This document shows, one piece after another, positions 45,348 to 55,253 of a stretch of 64,000 nt of DNA. The notes beneath the pieces were generated by a model that was not told the origin of the DNA, searched no databases, and saw only the letters and a list, made by a program, of their open reading frames with translations. The stretch comes from Falsirhodobacter sp051195255 (GTDB taxonomy: Bacteria; Pseudomonadota; Alphaproteobacteria; Rhodobacterales; Rhodobacteraceae): contig NZ_JBNJLK010000002.1 of NCBI RefSeq assembly GCF_051195255.1, forward strand, positions 248,001 to 312,000. Direction: 5' to 3'. A program made the position numbers and the translations under genes. Position 1 is the first letter of the stretch. Every line of letters starts with the position of its first letter.

Positions 45348-46595
45348 ATGGCCAATGCCGTGGAGAAGCCGAAAGATTCCTTTCGGCCGAGCATGTTGCT
45401 TTATGATACGCGCTACCGCTCACTGACGATCCAGGTCATCGTTTTCGCCCTCGTGGTGGCGGGGGCCGCATGGCTGATCGACAACACGGTCCGCAACCTT
45501 TCGGCGCTGGGCAAGGATTTCGACTTCGGTTTCCTTGGCGTGCGCGCGGGCTATGACATCGCGCAGCGCCTGATCCCCTATACCCAGAACAGCACCCACG
45601 CGCAGGCTTTGCTGGTCGGGCTTCTGAACACGCTGCTGATCGCCGTCATGGGCTGCGCCCTAGCAACCGTGATCGGCGTCATCGTGGGTGTGCTGCGGCT
45701 GTCGTCCAACTGGCTCGTCGCGCGCCTGATGACCGTCTATGTGGAGATGTTCCGCAACGTCCCCGTGCTGTTGTGGATCCTGCTGTTCTACACCGTTTTC
45801 AGCGAAGCCTCCCCCCCGCCCGCCGCCTTCCGCGGAGAGGAGGGGCAAAGTATGCTGCTCGGCCTCTTCGCCGTGACGAACCGCTACACCGCCGTGCCCG
45901 ATTTCGCAGTGGAGCGTGGCTTCGGCGCGCTGGACCTCGGCCTCTTTTCGCTGAACCTTACATTCGCGGCAATCGTCGTGGTGCTGGCGGCCAGCTTCTA
46001 CGCCCGTCACGTTCTGAAAGCCCGCGCGCGCGCCGTGCAGGAAGCCACTGGCCGCCGCCCGACCACGTGGTGGAAGTCGCTGCTGATCGTCGTCCTGCCG
46101 ATCGCGCTTCTGCTGTGGTACATGGGCACGCATCTGCTGGTCCCGTCGCTGTCGGGCTTCAACTTCACCGGCGGCATCAACGTCCCCAACTCGTTCATGG
46201 CGCTGTGGCTGGCCTTGTCCTTCTACACCGGTGCCTTCATCGCGGAAATCGTGCGCGCTGGCATCCTGGCCGTGTCGCGCGGCCAAAGCGAGGCGGCCTT
46301 TGCCTTGGGCCTGCGCCCGCGCCGCACCATGAGCCTCGTGATCCTGCCGCAGGCGCTGCGCGTCATCGTTCCCCCGCTGATCTCGCAGTTCCTGAACCTC
46401 ACGAAGAACTCCTCGCTGGCCATCGCCGTGGGGTATCTGGACCTGCGCGGCACGCTGGGCGGGATCACCCTGAATCAGACCGGGCGGGAACTGGAATGTG
46501 TCCTGCTGATGATGCTGATCTACCTGACGATCAGCCTGATCATCTCGGGTGCGATGAACGTCTACAATTCCCGCATCCGTCTGAAGGAGCGTTGA
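45348..46595 (+). CDS. bztB: Glu/Gln/Asp/Asn ABC transporter, permease 1
   Basis: The 415-residue permease has several transmembrane segments and the HisM-type EAA loop EIVRAGILAVSRGQSEAAFA near residues 301-320. It pairs with BztC. The ATG at 45348 is chosen over that at 45342 because AGGGGG lies six bases ahead of it but overlaps spacing for the other. The length fits BztB of Rhodobacter. Confidence 0.93.
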   Translation: MANAVEKPKDSFRPSMLLYDTRYRSLTIQVIVFALVVAGAAWLIDNTVRNLSALGKDFDFGFLGVRAGYDIAQRLIPYTQNSTHAQALLVGLLNTLLIAVMGCALATVIGVIVGVLRLSSNWLVARLMTVYVEMFRNVPVLLWILLFYTVFSEASPPPAAFRGEEGQSMLLGLFAVTNRYTAVPDFAVERGFGALDLGLFSLNLTFAAIVVVLAASFYARHVLKARARAVQEATGRRPTTWWKSLLIVVLPIALLLWYMGTHLLVPSLSGFNFTGGINVPNSFMALWLALSFYTGAFIAEIVRAGILAVSRGQSEAAFALGLRPRRTMSLVILPQALRVIVPPLISQFLNLTKNSSLAIAVGYLDLRGTLGGITLNQTGRELECVLLMMLIYLTISLIISGAMNVYNSRIRLKER

Positions 46596-46596
46596 G

Positions 46597-47913
46597 ATGA
46601 GCGATACGCACGCCCAAACCGTTCCTTTCGTCCGCGACACGATGCTGCCGCAGGCGACCCCTCCGGCCGGGCAGGCGGGTGCGGTCCGCTGGCTGCGCGA
46701 AAACCTGTTCTCCGGCTGGATGAACACGGTCCTGACCCTTCTGGGCCTGCTGGCGCTGTTTGTCCTGGTAAAAGAAATGGCACCATGGTTCCTGCACAGC
46801 GTCTGGAATGCGAACACCCTGTCCGAATGCCGTCAGATCGTCGCCGACCGCTGGGGCCCCGACGCAACGGGCGCCTGCTGGGCCATGATCCGCGAACGTT
46901 GGCCCCAGTTCCTTTTCGGCTTCTACCCGTCCAACCTGTATTGGCGGCCGGTGACGGCGCTGATCCTGCTGTTCGTCGCGCTGGCGCCCGTCCTGTTCCC
47001 GGGCGTGCCACGCCGGTTGATGGTGTTCTCGGTCCTTTATCCTTTTGTGGGCTTCTGGCTTTTGTGGGGCGGGTCGATCTGGCTGCCGGTCGTCGCCATC
47101 CTGGGCTTCGTGATCGGCTATGCCGTGTGGCAGGTGCTGCAGCGGCGGTCGCCCTTGCTGGCCGTGCTGGGCGGGGTCGCGGCGGCCCTGATCTGGTGGA
47201 TGTTCCTTGCGGGTCCCGTGAACGACGCGGTGACCTCCGCGCTTCCGCTGGGACTGGAGGTCGTGCGTTCCGACCGGTTCGGCGGCTTCGTGCTGTCGCT
47301 GACGATCGGCGTCGCGGCCATTTCCCTGTCCCTTCCGCTGGGGATCATGCTGGCGCTGGGCCGGCAATCGGACATGTTCCTGATCAAGACGATGTCGGTC
47401 TGCTTCATCGAGTTCATTCGGGGCGTTCCGCTGATCACGCTGCTGTTCACAGCCTCGCTGCTGCTGAACTATTTCCTGCCGCCGGGGACCAATTTCGACA
47501 TCATCCTGCGGGTCATCATCATGGTGACGCTGTTCGCCGCGGCCTACATCGCCGAGGTGATCCGGGGCGGTCTGGCAGCCCTGCCGCGCGGACAGTACGA
47601 GGCGGGGAACGCGCTGGGCCTGAACTATTTCCAGGCGCAGCGGCTGATCATCCTGCCGCAGGCGCTGAAGATCTCCATCCCCGGAATCGTGTCCACCTTC
47701 ATCGGCCTGTTCAAGGACACGACGCTGGTGATCTTCGTGGGCCTGCTGGACCCCCTGAAGGGCATCACGGACGCCGTCCGCGCCTCCACCGACTGGAAGG
47801 GCATCTACTGGGAACCCTACATCTTCGTGGGCGCCATCTTCTTCCTCTTCTGTTTCGGCATGTCGCGCTACTCCATGTATCTGGAGCGCCGCCTGAAACG
47901 CGATCATCGTTAA
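46597..47913 (+). CDS. bztC: Glu/Gln/Asp/Asn ABC transporter, permease 2
   Basis: The 438-residue permease starts one base after the bztB stop with AAGGAG upstream. Its EAA loop is EVIRGGLAALPRGQYEAGNA. It has a long N-terminal extension with several membrane spans before the conserved C-terminal permease half, as in BztC/AapM. Confidence 0.93.
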   Translation: MSDTHAQTVPFVRDTMLPQATPPAGQAGAVRWLRENLFSGWMNTVLTLLGLLALFVLVKEMAPWFLHSVWNANTLSECRQIVADRWGPDATGACWAMIRERWPQFLFGFYPSNLYWRPVTALILLFVALAPVLFPGVPRRLMVFSVLYPFVGFWLLWGGSIWLPVVAILGFVIGYAVWQVLQRRSPLLAVLGGVAAALIWWMFLAGPVNDAVTSALPLGLEVVRSDRFGGFVLSLTIGVAAISLSLPLGIMLALGRQSDMFLIKTMSVCFIEFIRGVPLITLLFTASLLLNYFLPPGTNFDIILRVIIMVTLFAAAYIAEVIRGGLAALPRGQYEAGNALGLNYFQAQRLIILPQALKISIPGIVSTFIGLFKDTTLVIFVGLLDPLKGITDAVRASTDWKGIYWEPYIFVGAIFFLFCFGMSRYSMYLERRLKRDHR

Positions 47914-47923
47914 GGAGCACGTC

Positions 47924-48709
47924 ATGGAAACCATCGAACGCGCCGTCGACCAGAGCCACATGAAGATCAGCGACGAGATCGCGATCCAGATCCGCGCCAT
48001 GAACAAGTGGTACGGGCAGTTCCACGTGTTGCGCGACATCAACCTGACCGTCCACCGGGGGGAGCGGATCGTGATCTGCGGCCCGTCCGGCTCGGGCAAG
48101 TCTACCCTGATCCGCTGCATCAACCGGCTGGAGGAGCATCAGTCCGGACAGATCACGGTGGACGGGACCGAGCTGACCTCGGACCTGAAGAACATCGACA
48201 CCGTCCGGTCCGAGGTCGGGATGGTGTTCCAGCATTTCAACCTGTTCCCGCATCTGACGATCCTGGAAAACTGCACCCTCGCCCCGATCTGGGTCCGCAA
48301 GGTCCCGAAGAAGGAGGCGGAGGAAACGGCCATGCACTTCCTGCGCAAGGTCAAGATTCCGGATCAGGCGCACAAGTATCCGGGGCAGCTGTCGGGCGGG
48401 CAGCAGCAGCGGGTGGCCATCGCGCGGTCCCTGTGCATGAAGCCGCGGATCATGCTGTTCGACGAGCCGACCTCGGCCCTCGACCCCGAGATGATCAAGG
48501 AGGTGCTGGACACCATGATCTCCTTGGCCGAGGAAGGGATGACCATGCTCTGCGTCACGCATGAGATGGGCTTTGCCCAAGCCGTCGCGAACCGCGTCGT
48601 GTTCATGGACCAAGGCCAGATCGTGGAACAGAACACCCCGAGGGAGTTCTTCAACAACCCGCAATCCGAGCGGACGAAGATGTTCCTGAGCCAGATCCTC
48701 GGCCACTGA
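47924..48709 (+). CDS. bztD: Glu/Gln/Asp/Asn ABC transporter, ATPase
   Basis: The 261-residue ATPase has Walker A GPSGSGKST at residues 53-61, the signature LSGGQQQR, and Walker B IMLFDEPTSALDP. It drives uptake through BztBC. AAGGAG precedes the ATG. The operon ends in a strong bidirectional terminator. Confidence 0.95.
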   Translation: METIERAVDQSHMKISDEIAIQIRAMNKWYGQFHVLRDINLTVHRGERIVICGPSGSGKSTLIRCINRLEEHQSGQITVDGTELTSDLKNIDTVRSEVGMVFQHFNLFPHLTILENCTLAPIWVRKVPKKEAEETAMHFLRKVKIPDQAHKYPGQLSGGQQQRVAIARSLCMKPRIMLFDEPTSALDPEMIKEVLDTMISLAEEGMTMLCVTHEMGFAQAVANRVVFMDQGQIVEQNTPREFFNNPQSERTKMFLSQILGH

Positions 48710-48714
48710 GACAG

Positions 48715-48740
48715 AAAAAGCGCCCCGCGGGGCGCTTTTT
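48715..48740. terminator. Bidirectional terminator between bztD and the phosphatase gene
   Basis: AAAAAGCGCCCC-GCGG-GGCGCTTTTT (palindromic) has T runs on both strands and lies between two convergent stop codons (48709 and 48743). Confidence 0.9.
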
Positions 48741-48742
48741 GC

Positions 48743-49237
48743 TTACAGGTCCCGCGGCACGGTGAAGGCGACGGGCAGGGCCGTCCGATAGCCGACATCG
48801 TACCAATGTTCCACCGGCAGGTCCGCGATCAGGGTGGCGGCGGTCGGATAGCGGTCGAAGTCGGGATGGTCGGGCGGGGTTTTCACCAGCAGGCCCGCAA
48901 ACTCCGCAAGGCCCGGGTTGTGGCCAAGGATCACCACCGTCTGCCCCGTGGCGCGCCGCAACTGCGACAGGATCATGTCCGGCCCCGCATGATAAAGGGC
49001 CGAAATCAGGGTGGGGGCCACATCGCCCAGAAACGGCGCGATCAGGCCCCATGTTTCCTGCGTGCGCGTGGCGTCCGAACACAGGATTTCATCCGGGGCC
49101 ACACCCTGCGCGGCCAGCCAGGCCCCGATCTTCGGCGCCGCGTCACGCCCCCGTTCGGCCAGCACACGTTGATGATCGGTCAGCAGCGGATCGTCCCAGT
49201 CGGACTTGGCATGACGGATCAGGATCAGGCGGCGCAT
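48743..49237 (-). CDS. Histidine phosphatase family protein (SixA-like)
   Basis: The 164-residue protein starts MRRLILIRHAKSDWDDP; the RHAKSDW stretch carries the catalytic histidine, and GHNPGLAE the second. SixA-type enzymes dephosphorylate phosphohistidine on signalling or PTS-type proteins; the target is unknown. Its ATG overlaps the argB stop (TGATG), so it is co-translated with argB. Confidence 0.9.
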   Translation of the reverse strand: MRRLILIRHAKSDWDDPLLTDHQRVLAERGRDAAPKIGAWLAAQGVAPDEILCSDATRTQETWGLIAPFLGDVAPTLISALYHAGPDMILSQLRRATGQTVVILGHNPGLAEFAGLLVKTPPDHPDFDRYPTAATLIADLPVEHWYDVGYRTALPVAFTVPRDL

Positions 49238-50133
49238 CAACGGATCCGCGGCTTCACGCGCGGCTCCGTGGTGCGGATCATGGACCCTGCGCCGTGGTCT
49301 GTGAACAGTTCCAGAAGGCAGGCGTTGGGAACCCGCCCGTCCAGGATGACCACCGCGCGCACGCCCTCCTCGATGGCCTGAAGGGCCGTCTCGGTCTTGG
49401 GGATCATGCCGCCGGCGATGGTGCCATCCTCGATCATGGCGCGCACCTCGTCCGGGGTCAGCTGGGTCACCACCTCACCGGACTTGTTCTTGACGCCCGA
49501 CACGTCGGTCAGCAAGAGCAGGCGGTCGGCCTTCAGCGCGCCGGCAATGGCGCCGGCCGCAGTGTCGCCGTTGACGTTGAACGTCTCGTTGTCCTCCATC
49601 CCCGTGGCGACGGGGGCGACGACCGGGATCATCCCTGCGGCGTAAAGATCGCGCAGGACCTGAACGTTCATCTCCACCGGTTTGCCCACGAACCCCAGTT
49701 CGGGATCATCGGCCACGGCGACCATCAGGTCGTCATCCTTGCCGGAAATGCCCACGGCGCGGCCGCCCTGGTCGTTGATCGCCTGCACGATCCGCTTGTT
49801 GACCATGCCACAAAGGACCATCTCCACCACCTCGACGGTGGCCTTGTCGGTCACGCGCTTGCCCCGCACGAATTCCGACTTGATGCCCAGACGGGCCAGC
49901 AGGTCGTTGATCATCGGACCGCCGCCATGCACCACCACGGGGTTCAGGCCGACCTGCCGCATCAGCACGATGTCGCGCGCGAATTCGGCCATCGCATCCT
50001 CGTCCCCCATGGCGTTGCCGCCGAACTTCACGACCACGACCGCCCCCGCATAGCGTTGCAGATAGGGGAGGGCTTCGGACAACGTCTTGGCGGTGGTGAT
50101 CGAATCGCGCATCATGGCAAGCTGCTTCTTCAT
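49237..50133 (-). CDS. argB: Acetylglutamate kinase
   Basis: The 298-residue enzyme phosphorylates N-acetylglutamate in arginine synthesis. VVVKFGGNAMGDEDA near the N terminus, VVVHGGGPMINDLL, and GAIAGALKADRLLLLTDVSG match the amino-acid kinase fold. The start MKKQLAMMRDSITTAKTL is chosen over a longer frame beginning in the intergenic region. The N-terminal helix before the kinase fold is of the type that links hexamers in arginine-inhibited forms. Confidence 0.95.
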   Translation of the reverse strand: MKKQLAMMRDSITTAKTLSEALPYLQRYAGAVVVVKFGGNAMGDEDAMAEFARDIVLMRQVGLNPVVVHGGGPMINDLLARLGIKSEFVRGKRVTDKATVEVVEMVLCGMVNKRIVQAINDQGGRAVGISGKDDDLMVAVADDPELGFVGKPVEMNVQVLRDLYAAGMIPVVAPVATGMEDNETFNVNGDTAAGAIAGALKADRLLLLTDVSGVKNKSGEVVTQLTPDEVRAMIEDGTIAGGMIPKTETALQAIEEGVRAVVILDGRVPNACLLELFTDHGAGSMIRTTEPRVKPRIR

Positions 50134-50190
50134 CGGGAATCCTCGGGGTTCGCGCTCAGGACTAGCGGCTTTGACCGGGTCTGCCAAGGA

Positions 50191-51945
50191 TCACGGAACC
50201 TTCGGGGGGATGATGATGTCGTCGGTGACGGGCACCGTCTGACGTTCGATCATGCGGTGGACATGGGGGCGTTCGGGCCCGCGATGCAGCTTCAGAAGCT
50301 GGTCGAAGCTTTCCACGTCTGCCTGCGTGCGGCGGATGTTGTGGCGGATGTATTCGGCCCAGGTCGGCACGTGATAGGTCTCGATCCAGATGTCCGGATT
50401 TTCCAGGTCGCGCAGAAGCGACCATTGGCGCGCCCCGTCCCGGATGCGCACCCGCCGCCGGTCGGCCATCGCCTTCAGGAAAGCTTCGGTGTTTTCGGCC
50501 GGGATGTCCCAGTCCACCATGATCATGATCGGTCCGGATTGCGCCTTCAGGTCCAGCCGCAGGGCGGGGGCGCTGAACCGGTTCGCGGGATCAAGGTTGG
50601 TGTCTGAAAAGTCAGGCATGGGCCAGGCCCGGCCCAGCACGGCCCCGGCCAGAAGAAGTGCCGCCGCCGCCAGCAGCGCCGTGGGAATGGAGATGTCTTC
50701 GGCCAGCAGACCCCACAACCAGCTGCCCACCGCCATGCCGCCGAAGGTGGCGGTCTGATAGATGGACAGGGCGCGCCCCACGACCCAGCGGGGGGTGGCC
50801 AGCTGCACCGACACGTTGAACAGCGACAGCGCGGTGACCCAAGCCGATCCCGCCAGCAGCAGGCCCAGCACCGTCAGGGGCTGGTGGCTGGAAAAGGCGA
50901 TGATGATCAGGCCGACCGCGTTGACGGCGAAAGCGCTGGCAATCAGCGTCTCGATCCGCATGCGGGCGCGCAGGCGGGGTGCGGCCAAGGCCCCGGCGAT
51001 GGCGCCCAGACCGAAGGCGCCGAGCATCAGGCCGAAAGTTTCCGCCTCGGCCTGCAGGATGTCGCGGGTGATGACCGGCAGCAGCGCCAGCGCGGCAACC
51101 GAACCGCTGCCGAAGATCAGACCCCGCAGGATCACGCGCGACAGGTTCGGCGACAGCGCCACATAGCGAATGCCGACGGCGATGGCGTGGCCCAGACGTT
51201 CGGGCGGCAAAAGGCGCGGCTCCTGCGGGCTTTGCCAGCGGGCCAGCGCCCAGATCACGGCGGTGTAGCTGACGGCGTTCAGCGCGAAGGCCGCGGCCGG
51301 CCCCGCGCTTGCCACGATCAGCCCGCCCACCGCGGGCCCGACCGAGCGCATGAGGTTGAAACTCATGGAGTTGAGGGTGATGGCCGCCGGCAGATCCTCC
51401 CGCGGGACCAGATCGCGCATGGAGGCCTGCCATGAGGGGAGGTGCATCGCGTTGCCACAGCCCAGAAGGAAGGTGAAGGCCAGAAGCGTCCACGGCGTCA
51501 GCAGCCCCAGGAACGCGACCAATGCCAGAAGGGCCGAGATGACCAGAAGGAAGCTTTGCGCGGCCAGCATGACGCGGCGGCGGGGGAAGTTGTCGGCCAG
51601 CGCGCCCGCCGCCACGGCCAGAATCATCACGGGCAGGGTAGTGGAGGCCTGCACCAGCGCCACCATGTCGTGCGACGGCGTCAGCAGCGCCATCTGCCAG
51701 CCTGCGCCCACGTTCTGGATCAGCGTGCCAAGATTGGCGACCAGCGTCGCCGTCCAGATCATGCGGAAGGCCGGGTGCTTCAGCGGCACGAACGGAGAGG
51801 TGGACGGCTTGCCCGCCGTGCCGCTTGCCCCCGGATCGGCCGCGGCGGGGGAGGACGGTCCCCCGCGTTCGGCACCGGTGCGCGTGTCGGGAACAGGCTG
51901 TTCGAAACGGTCGGGGGCGGGGGTGTCGCGTTCGTCGGCTGGCAT
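50191..51945 (-). CDS. MFS exporter (transmembrane secretion effector family) with C-terminal soluble domain
   Basis: The 584-residue protein has a disordered Pro/Ala-rich N terminus of about 50 residues, then eleven or twelve membrane segments of the MFS_3 (PF05977, EntS-like) family, including ADNFPRRRVMLAAQ between segments. Residues about 455-584 are soluble, with DWDIPAENTEAFLKAMADRR and WAEYIRHNIRRTQADV, a ferredoxin-like domain that PF05977 members carry. The substrate is unknown. GGAGGAG before the ATG supports the start. Confidence 0.88.
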   Translation of the reverse strand: MPADERDTPAPDRFEQPVPDTRTGAERGGPSSPAAADPGASGTAGKPSTSPFVPLKHPAFRMIWTATLVANLGTLIQNVGAGWQMALLTPSHDMVALVQASTTLPVMILAVAAGALADNFPRRRVMLAAQSFLLVISALLALVAFLGLLTPWTLLAFTFLLGCGNAMHLPSWQASMRDLVPREDLPAAITLNSMSFNLMRSVGPAVGGLIVASAGPAAAFALNAVSYTAVIWALARWQSPQEPRLLPPERLGHAIAVGIRYVALSPNLSRVILRGLIFGSGSVAALALLPVITRDILQAEAETFGLMLGAFGLGAIAGALAAPRLRARMRIETLIASAFAVNAVGLIIIAFSSHQPLTVLGLLLAGSAWVTALSLFNVSVQLATPRWVVGRALSIYQTATFGGMAVGSWLWGLLAEDISIPTALLAAAALLLAGAVLGRAWPMPDFSDTNLDPANRFSAPALRLDLKAQSGPIMIMVDWDIPAENTEAFLKAMADRRRVRIRDGARQWSLLRDLENPDIWIETYHVPTWAEYIRHNIRRTQADVESFDQLLKLHRGPERPHVHRMIERQTVPVTDDIIIPPKVP

Positions 51946-51974
51946 GGGTCTCCTCCGCCCCGTGACCTAGTGCG

Positions 51975-52625
51975 TCATTGCAGCGTGGCGATGATCGCGC
52001 GCAGGGTTTCGATGCCGTCCCCCTTTTCGGAGCTGGTGACCACCAGTTCGGGGAAGGCGGCAGGGTGCTTCTGCAACGCGCCCTTCACCTGTTCGATCGT
52101 GGCCTCGCGCTCGGCGCGGCTGACCTTGTCGGCTTTGGTCAGCACGGTCTGGAAGGTTACGGCGGACTTGTCCAGAAGGCTCATGATCTCGTCATCGACC
52201 TTCTTCACGCCGTGGCGCGTGTCGATCAGCACGAAGGCGCGGCGCAGGGTGGTGCGGCCGGCGAGATAGCTTTTCAGCAGCGCCTGCCATTTCGCCACGA
52301 TCGCCACCGGCGCCTCGGCATAGCCATAGCCGGGAAGGTCGACGAGGTATTTTTCCTGATCGCCCAGCGTGAAGAAGTTGATCTCCTGCGTGCGGCCGGG
52401 GGTGTTCGACGCGCGGGCCAGCGACTTGCGGCCGGTCAGCGCGTTGATCAGGGAGGACTTGCCCACGTTGGAGCGTCCGGCAAAGCAGACCTCCACCCGG
52501 TCGGCGGGGGGCAGGCCCGACATGGCGACGACGCCTTTGACGAAATCGACGGGTCCGGCGAACAGAAGGCGACCGCGTTCGCGGGCGAACTCTTCCGGCT
52601 CGGGGGCAAGGGTGAAGGTCAGCAT
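51975..52625 (-). CDS. engB: Ribosome biogenesis GTPase EngB (YihA/YsxC)
   Basis: The 216-residue GTPase has G1 GRSNVGKSS at residues 50-58, G3 DLPGYG at 96-101 and G4 TKAD at 163-166. EngB assists late 50S assembly. Its 5' end overlaps the MOSC gene by seven bases. Confidence 0.95.
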   Translation of the reverse strand: MLTFTLAPEPEEFARERGRLLFAGPVDFVKGVVAMSGLPPADRVEVCFAGRSNVGKSSLINALTGRKSLARASNTPGRTQEINFFTLGDQEKYLVDLPGYGYAEAPVAIVAKWQALLKSYLAGRTTLRRAFVLIDTRHGVKKVDDEIMSLLDKSAVTFQTVLTKADKVSRAEREATIEQVKGALQKHPAAFPELVVTSSEKGDGIETLRAIIATLQ

Positions 52626-53353
52626 GGGCGCACCGTATCTCCTTTGGCGATCTCGCCGCCACGGATCACGCGCGCATAGACGCCGAAATCACGATGGCCG
52701 TAATGGGTGAACAAGGCCGCCAGCGTGTCCGCATCGATGCGCCCCGTTTCGGGGTTGGCGGTGGTGGCCTTGCAGCGGGTGATCCGCTCCTCGATCCGCA
52801 GGACGGCGTCGCCGATGGCGATCTCCTGCCCGATCATGTCGAACTCGGCCCAGGGGGGCAGGCTGCCCATCCACAGGTTGCCGCGCCAGCGGTGGATCGA
52901 CAGGTCTGTGCCCATGCGGGCCGACAGGTCGGTCAACGACGACAGGGACAGGATCGCCACGGAGGGAAAGTCACTGTCCGTCATCCCGCGATCCGCGCGG
53001 ACGATGCGCGCCGAGGCCGCACGGTCGGCGGGCATCAGCGGGCGTACCCAGCTCAGAAAGCGCGGCAGGTCTTTTTCGTCCTCGGGGCGGAAGGTCAGGT
53101 CGGGGCGGTCGGGATGGGACAGGGTGACGCGGTCGCCGTCCAGCCGCGACGTGATCGCCATCAGCGCCGGGGCCTTCGCCCCGCGCGAGAAGTTGGCGCA
53201 CGGGTTCCAGCCGTCCACCAGCCGCGCCGCCTCGTGCGCGACGGCCCAGTGCCGGTCGAAGGGCAGGCAGGCACCGGCCGAAAGCAGAACGGACGCGAGC
53301 TCCTCGCGTCCGTGTGCCTTGATCGGGTGCCGCCAGATGGAGGACAGGATCAT
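52619..53353 (-). CDS. MOSC-domain protein
   Basis: The 244-residue protein has an N-terminal beta-barrel region (WRHPIKAHGREELASVLL) and a C-terminal MOSC domain with ITRCKATTANPETGRIDADT, whose Cys194 is the likely sulfur or molybdenum-cofactor ligand. MOSC proteins shuttle sulfur or reduce N-hydroxylated compounds through the molybdenum cofactor. The ATG overlaps the yidC stop (ATGA). Confidence 0.85.
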   Translation of the reverse strand: MILSSIWRHPIKAHGREELASVLLSAGACLPFDRHWAVAHEAARLVDGWNPCANFSRGAKAPALMAITSRLDGDRVTLSHPDRPDLTFRPEDEKDLPRFLSWVRPLMPADRAASARIVRADRGMTDSDFPSVAILSLSSLTDLSARMGTDLSIHRWRGNLWMGSLPPWAEFDMIGQEIAIGDAVLRIEERITRCKATTANPETGRIDADTLAALFTHYGHRDFGVYARVIRGGEIAKGDTVRPC

Positions 53354-55158
53354 TTCTTTCTTTTGCTCTTCTGCTCGATCGCGGCGGCGGTCGCTTGGGC
53401 CGCCTTCTTCCGCTGGAAGCTGGAGCGGATGTTGCCGAACACGTCCGGCCTTGCCCCGTGGCTGGTCATGATCAGGTATTGCTGGCCGAAGGTGATCAGG
53501 TTGTTCGTGATCCAGTAAAGAACGAGACCGCTGGCGAAGTGGCCCAGCATGAACATGAAGACCCACGGCATCCAGGCGAAGATCATCTGCTGCGTCGGAT
53601 CCGGGGGCGCCGGGTTCAGCTTCTGCTGCAGCCACATGGAGATGCCCAGAAGGATGGGCAGCGCGCCGATGAACACCATCGCCAGCGTGCTTCCCGCTTC
53701 GGGCGCGGCCCAGGGCAGCAGGCCGAACAGGTTGAACAGCGACGACGGATCGGGCGCCGACAGATCCTGCAGCCAGCCGAAGAACGGGGCGTGGCGCAGT
53801 TCGATCGTGACCAGGATCACCTTGTAAAGCGAGAAGAAGATCGGGATCTGCAGCAGCATCGGAAGGCAACCGGCCGCCGGATTGACCTTCTTCTCCTTGT
53901 AGAGGGTCATCATCTCTTTCTGAAGCTTCGCGCGGTCGTCGCCCGCACGCTCCTTCAGGGCCTCCATCTCGGGCTGGAGTTCCTTCATCCGCGCCATGGA
54001 GACGTAGGACTTGTAGGCCAACGGCAGCACCAGCGCCTTCAGAAGGAAGGTCAGCGCGATGATGGACACGCCCATGTTGCCGATATGCGCGTTCAGCCAG
54101 TGCAGGACGTGGAAGATCGGCTTCGTCAGGAAGAAGAACCAGCCCCAGTCGATCGAATCGATGAAGCCCGGAACGCTTTGATCGTTCTGGTAGTGACGGA
54201 TCGTGGCCCATTCCTTGGCGCCCGCAAAGATGCGCTGGGAGGATTCGATGGTGGCGCCCGGCGCGACGGCCATGACGGGCATGCGCGTTTCGGTCGTGAA
54301 GACGTCCTGCTGCGGCAGGTATTTTTCCACGGCGGTGAAGGGCTGGCCCTGCTGCGGGATGAGGGTGGTCATCCAGTAGTGGTCCGTGAAGCCGATCCAG
54401 CCGTCGGTCGTCGCCTCGTGCAACTCGGCCTGCGCGCCTTCGCGCGGCAGTTGGGGCAGGTCGCGGACGGCCTTGTACTTCGTTTCCATCAGCTCGCCAT
54501 CGACGCGGCCGACGACGCCTTCATGCAGCACGAAGAAGCCTTGTAGGTCCACCGGCGTGCCGTGGCGCGCGATCATGCCGTAGGGGGCAAGGCGCTGTTC
54601 CGCCGTGCCGGTGTTCTGCACGCGGTCGGTGACGGTGAACATGTATTGCTGGTCGACCGCGATGGTGCGCGTGAAGACAAGACCGGCCGGGCTTTGCCAT
54701 TGCAGCGTCACCGGCGTGTCCGGCGTCAGCGTGCCCTGGCCCTGGATGGACCACTGCGTGTCCGGACCCGGCACGTCGGGGAAATCGAGGCCGCCGGCCG
54801 GAACCCAGCCCTGCAGCGTGTAGTAGGCGCGATCCTCGCCCACCGGGGTCAGCAGGCGCACATTGTCCGAATTGTCGTCCAGCGTGACGTGATAGCCCTT
54901 CAGCAGCAGATCGTCGATCCGCCCGCCCTGGGCCGAGATGGAGCCCGTCAGTTCCGGCGTGTCGATGGAGATGCGGGGCACGTCGGCCTGCACCGGCGCA
55001 TCGGCCTGCTGCGTCACCGGCGTGTCTTCCATCGTGCTGACGGCGTCCGGTTCGACCGGATCGTTCGCCTGCTGTTCCGGTGGGAACAGCCAGAACCATC
55101 CCAGCATCACCAGAAGGCTGAGGACGATCGCGAGGATGAGGTTCTTGGTGTTTTCCAT
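53350..55158 (-). CDS. yidC: Membrane protein insertase YidC
   Basis: The 602-residue insertase begins with a membrane segment (MENTKNLILAIVLSLLVMLG), followed by a large periplasmic domain and five C-terminal segments including LPLAYKSYVSMARMKELQPE and EKKVNPAAGCLPMLLQIPIF, with the conserved hydrophilic-groove region. It inserts inner-membrane proteins alone or with SecYEG. It lies downstream of ttcA, 95 bases away. Confidence 0.97.
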   Translation of the reverse strand: MENTKNLILAIVLSLLVMLGWFWLFPPEQQANDPVEPDAVSTMEDTPVTQQADAPVQADVPRISIDTPELTGSISAQGGRIDDLLLKGYHVTLDDNSDNVRLLTPVGEDRAYYTLQGWVPAGGLDFPDVPGPDTQWSIQGQGTLTPDTPVTLQWQSPAGLVFTRTIAVDQQYMFTVTDRVQNTGTAEQRLAPYGMIARHGTPVDLQGFFVLHEGVVGRVDGELMETKYKAVRDLPQLPREGAQAELHEATTDGWIGFTDHYWMTTLIPQQGQPFTAVEKYLPQQDVFTTETRMPVMAVAPGATIESSQRIFAGAKEWATIRHYQNDQSVPGFIDSIDWGWFFFLTKPIFHVLHWLNAHIGNMGVSIIALTFLLKALVLPLAYKSYVSMARMKELQPEMEALKERAGDDRAKLQKEMMTLYKEKKVNPAAGCLPMLLQIPIFFSLYKVILVTIELRHAPFFGWLQDLSAPDPSSLFNLFGLLPWAAPEAGSTLAMVFIGALPILLGISMWLQQKLNPAPPDPTQQMIFAWMPWVFMFMLGHFASGLVLYWITNNLITFGQQYLIMTSHGARPDVFGNIRSSFQRKKAAQATAAAIEQKSKRKK

Positions 55159-55253
55159 GAGGCCGGTTTGCGCCTTTTTCAGTCCGCGGGTCAGCGGTGG
55201 TTCAACAGAAGGGGGGGCAAAAGGTCAAGCCTTTTCCCCCGGGGCGCCCGGCG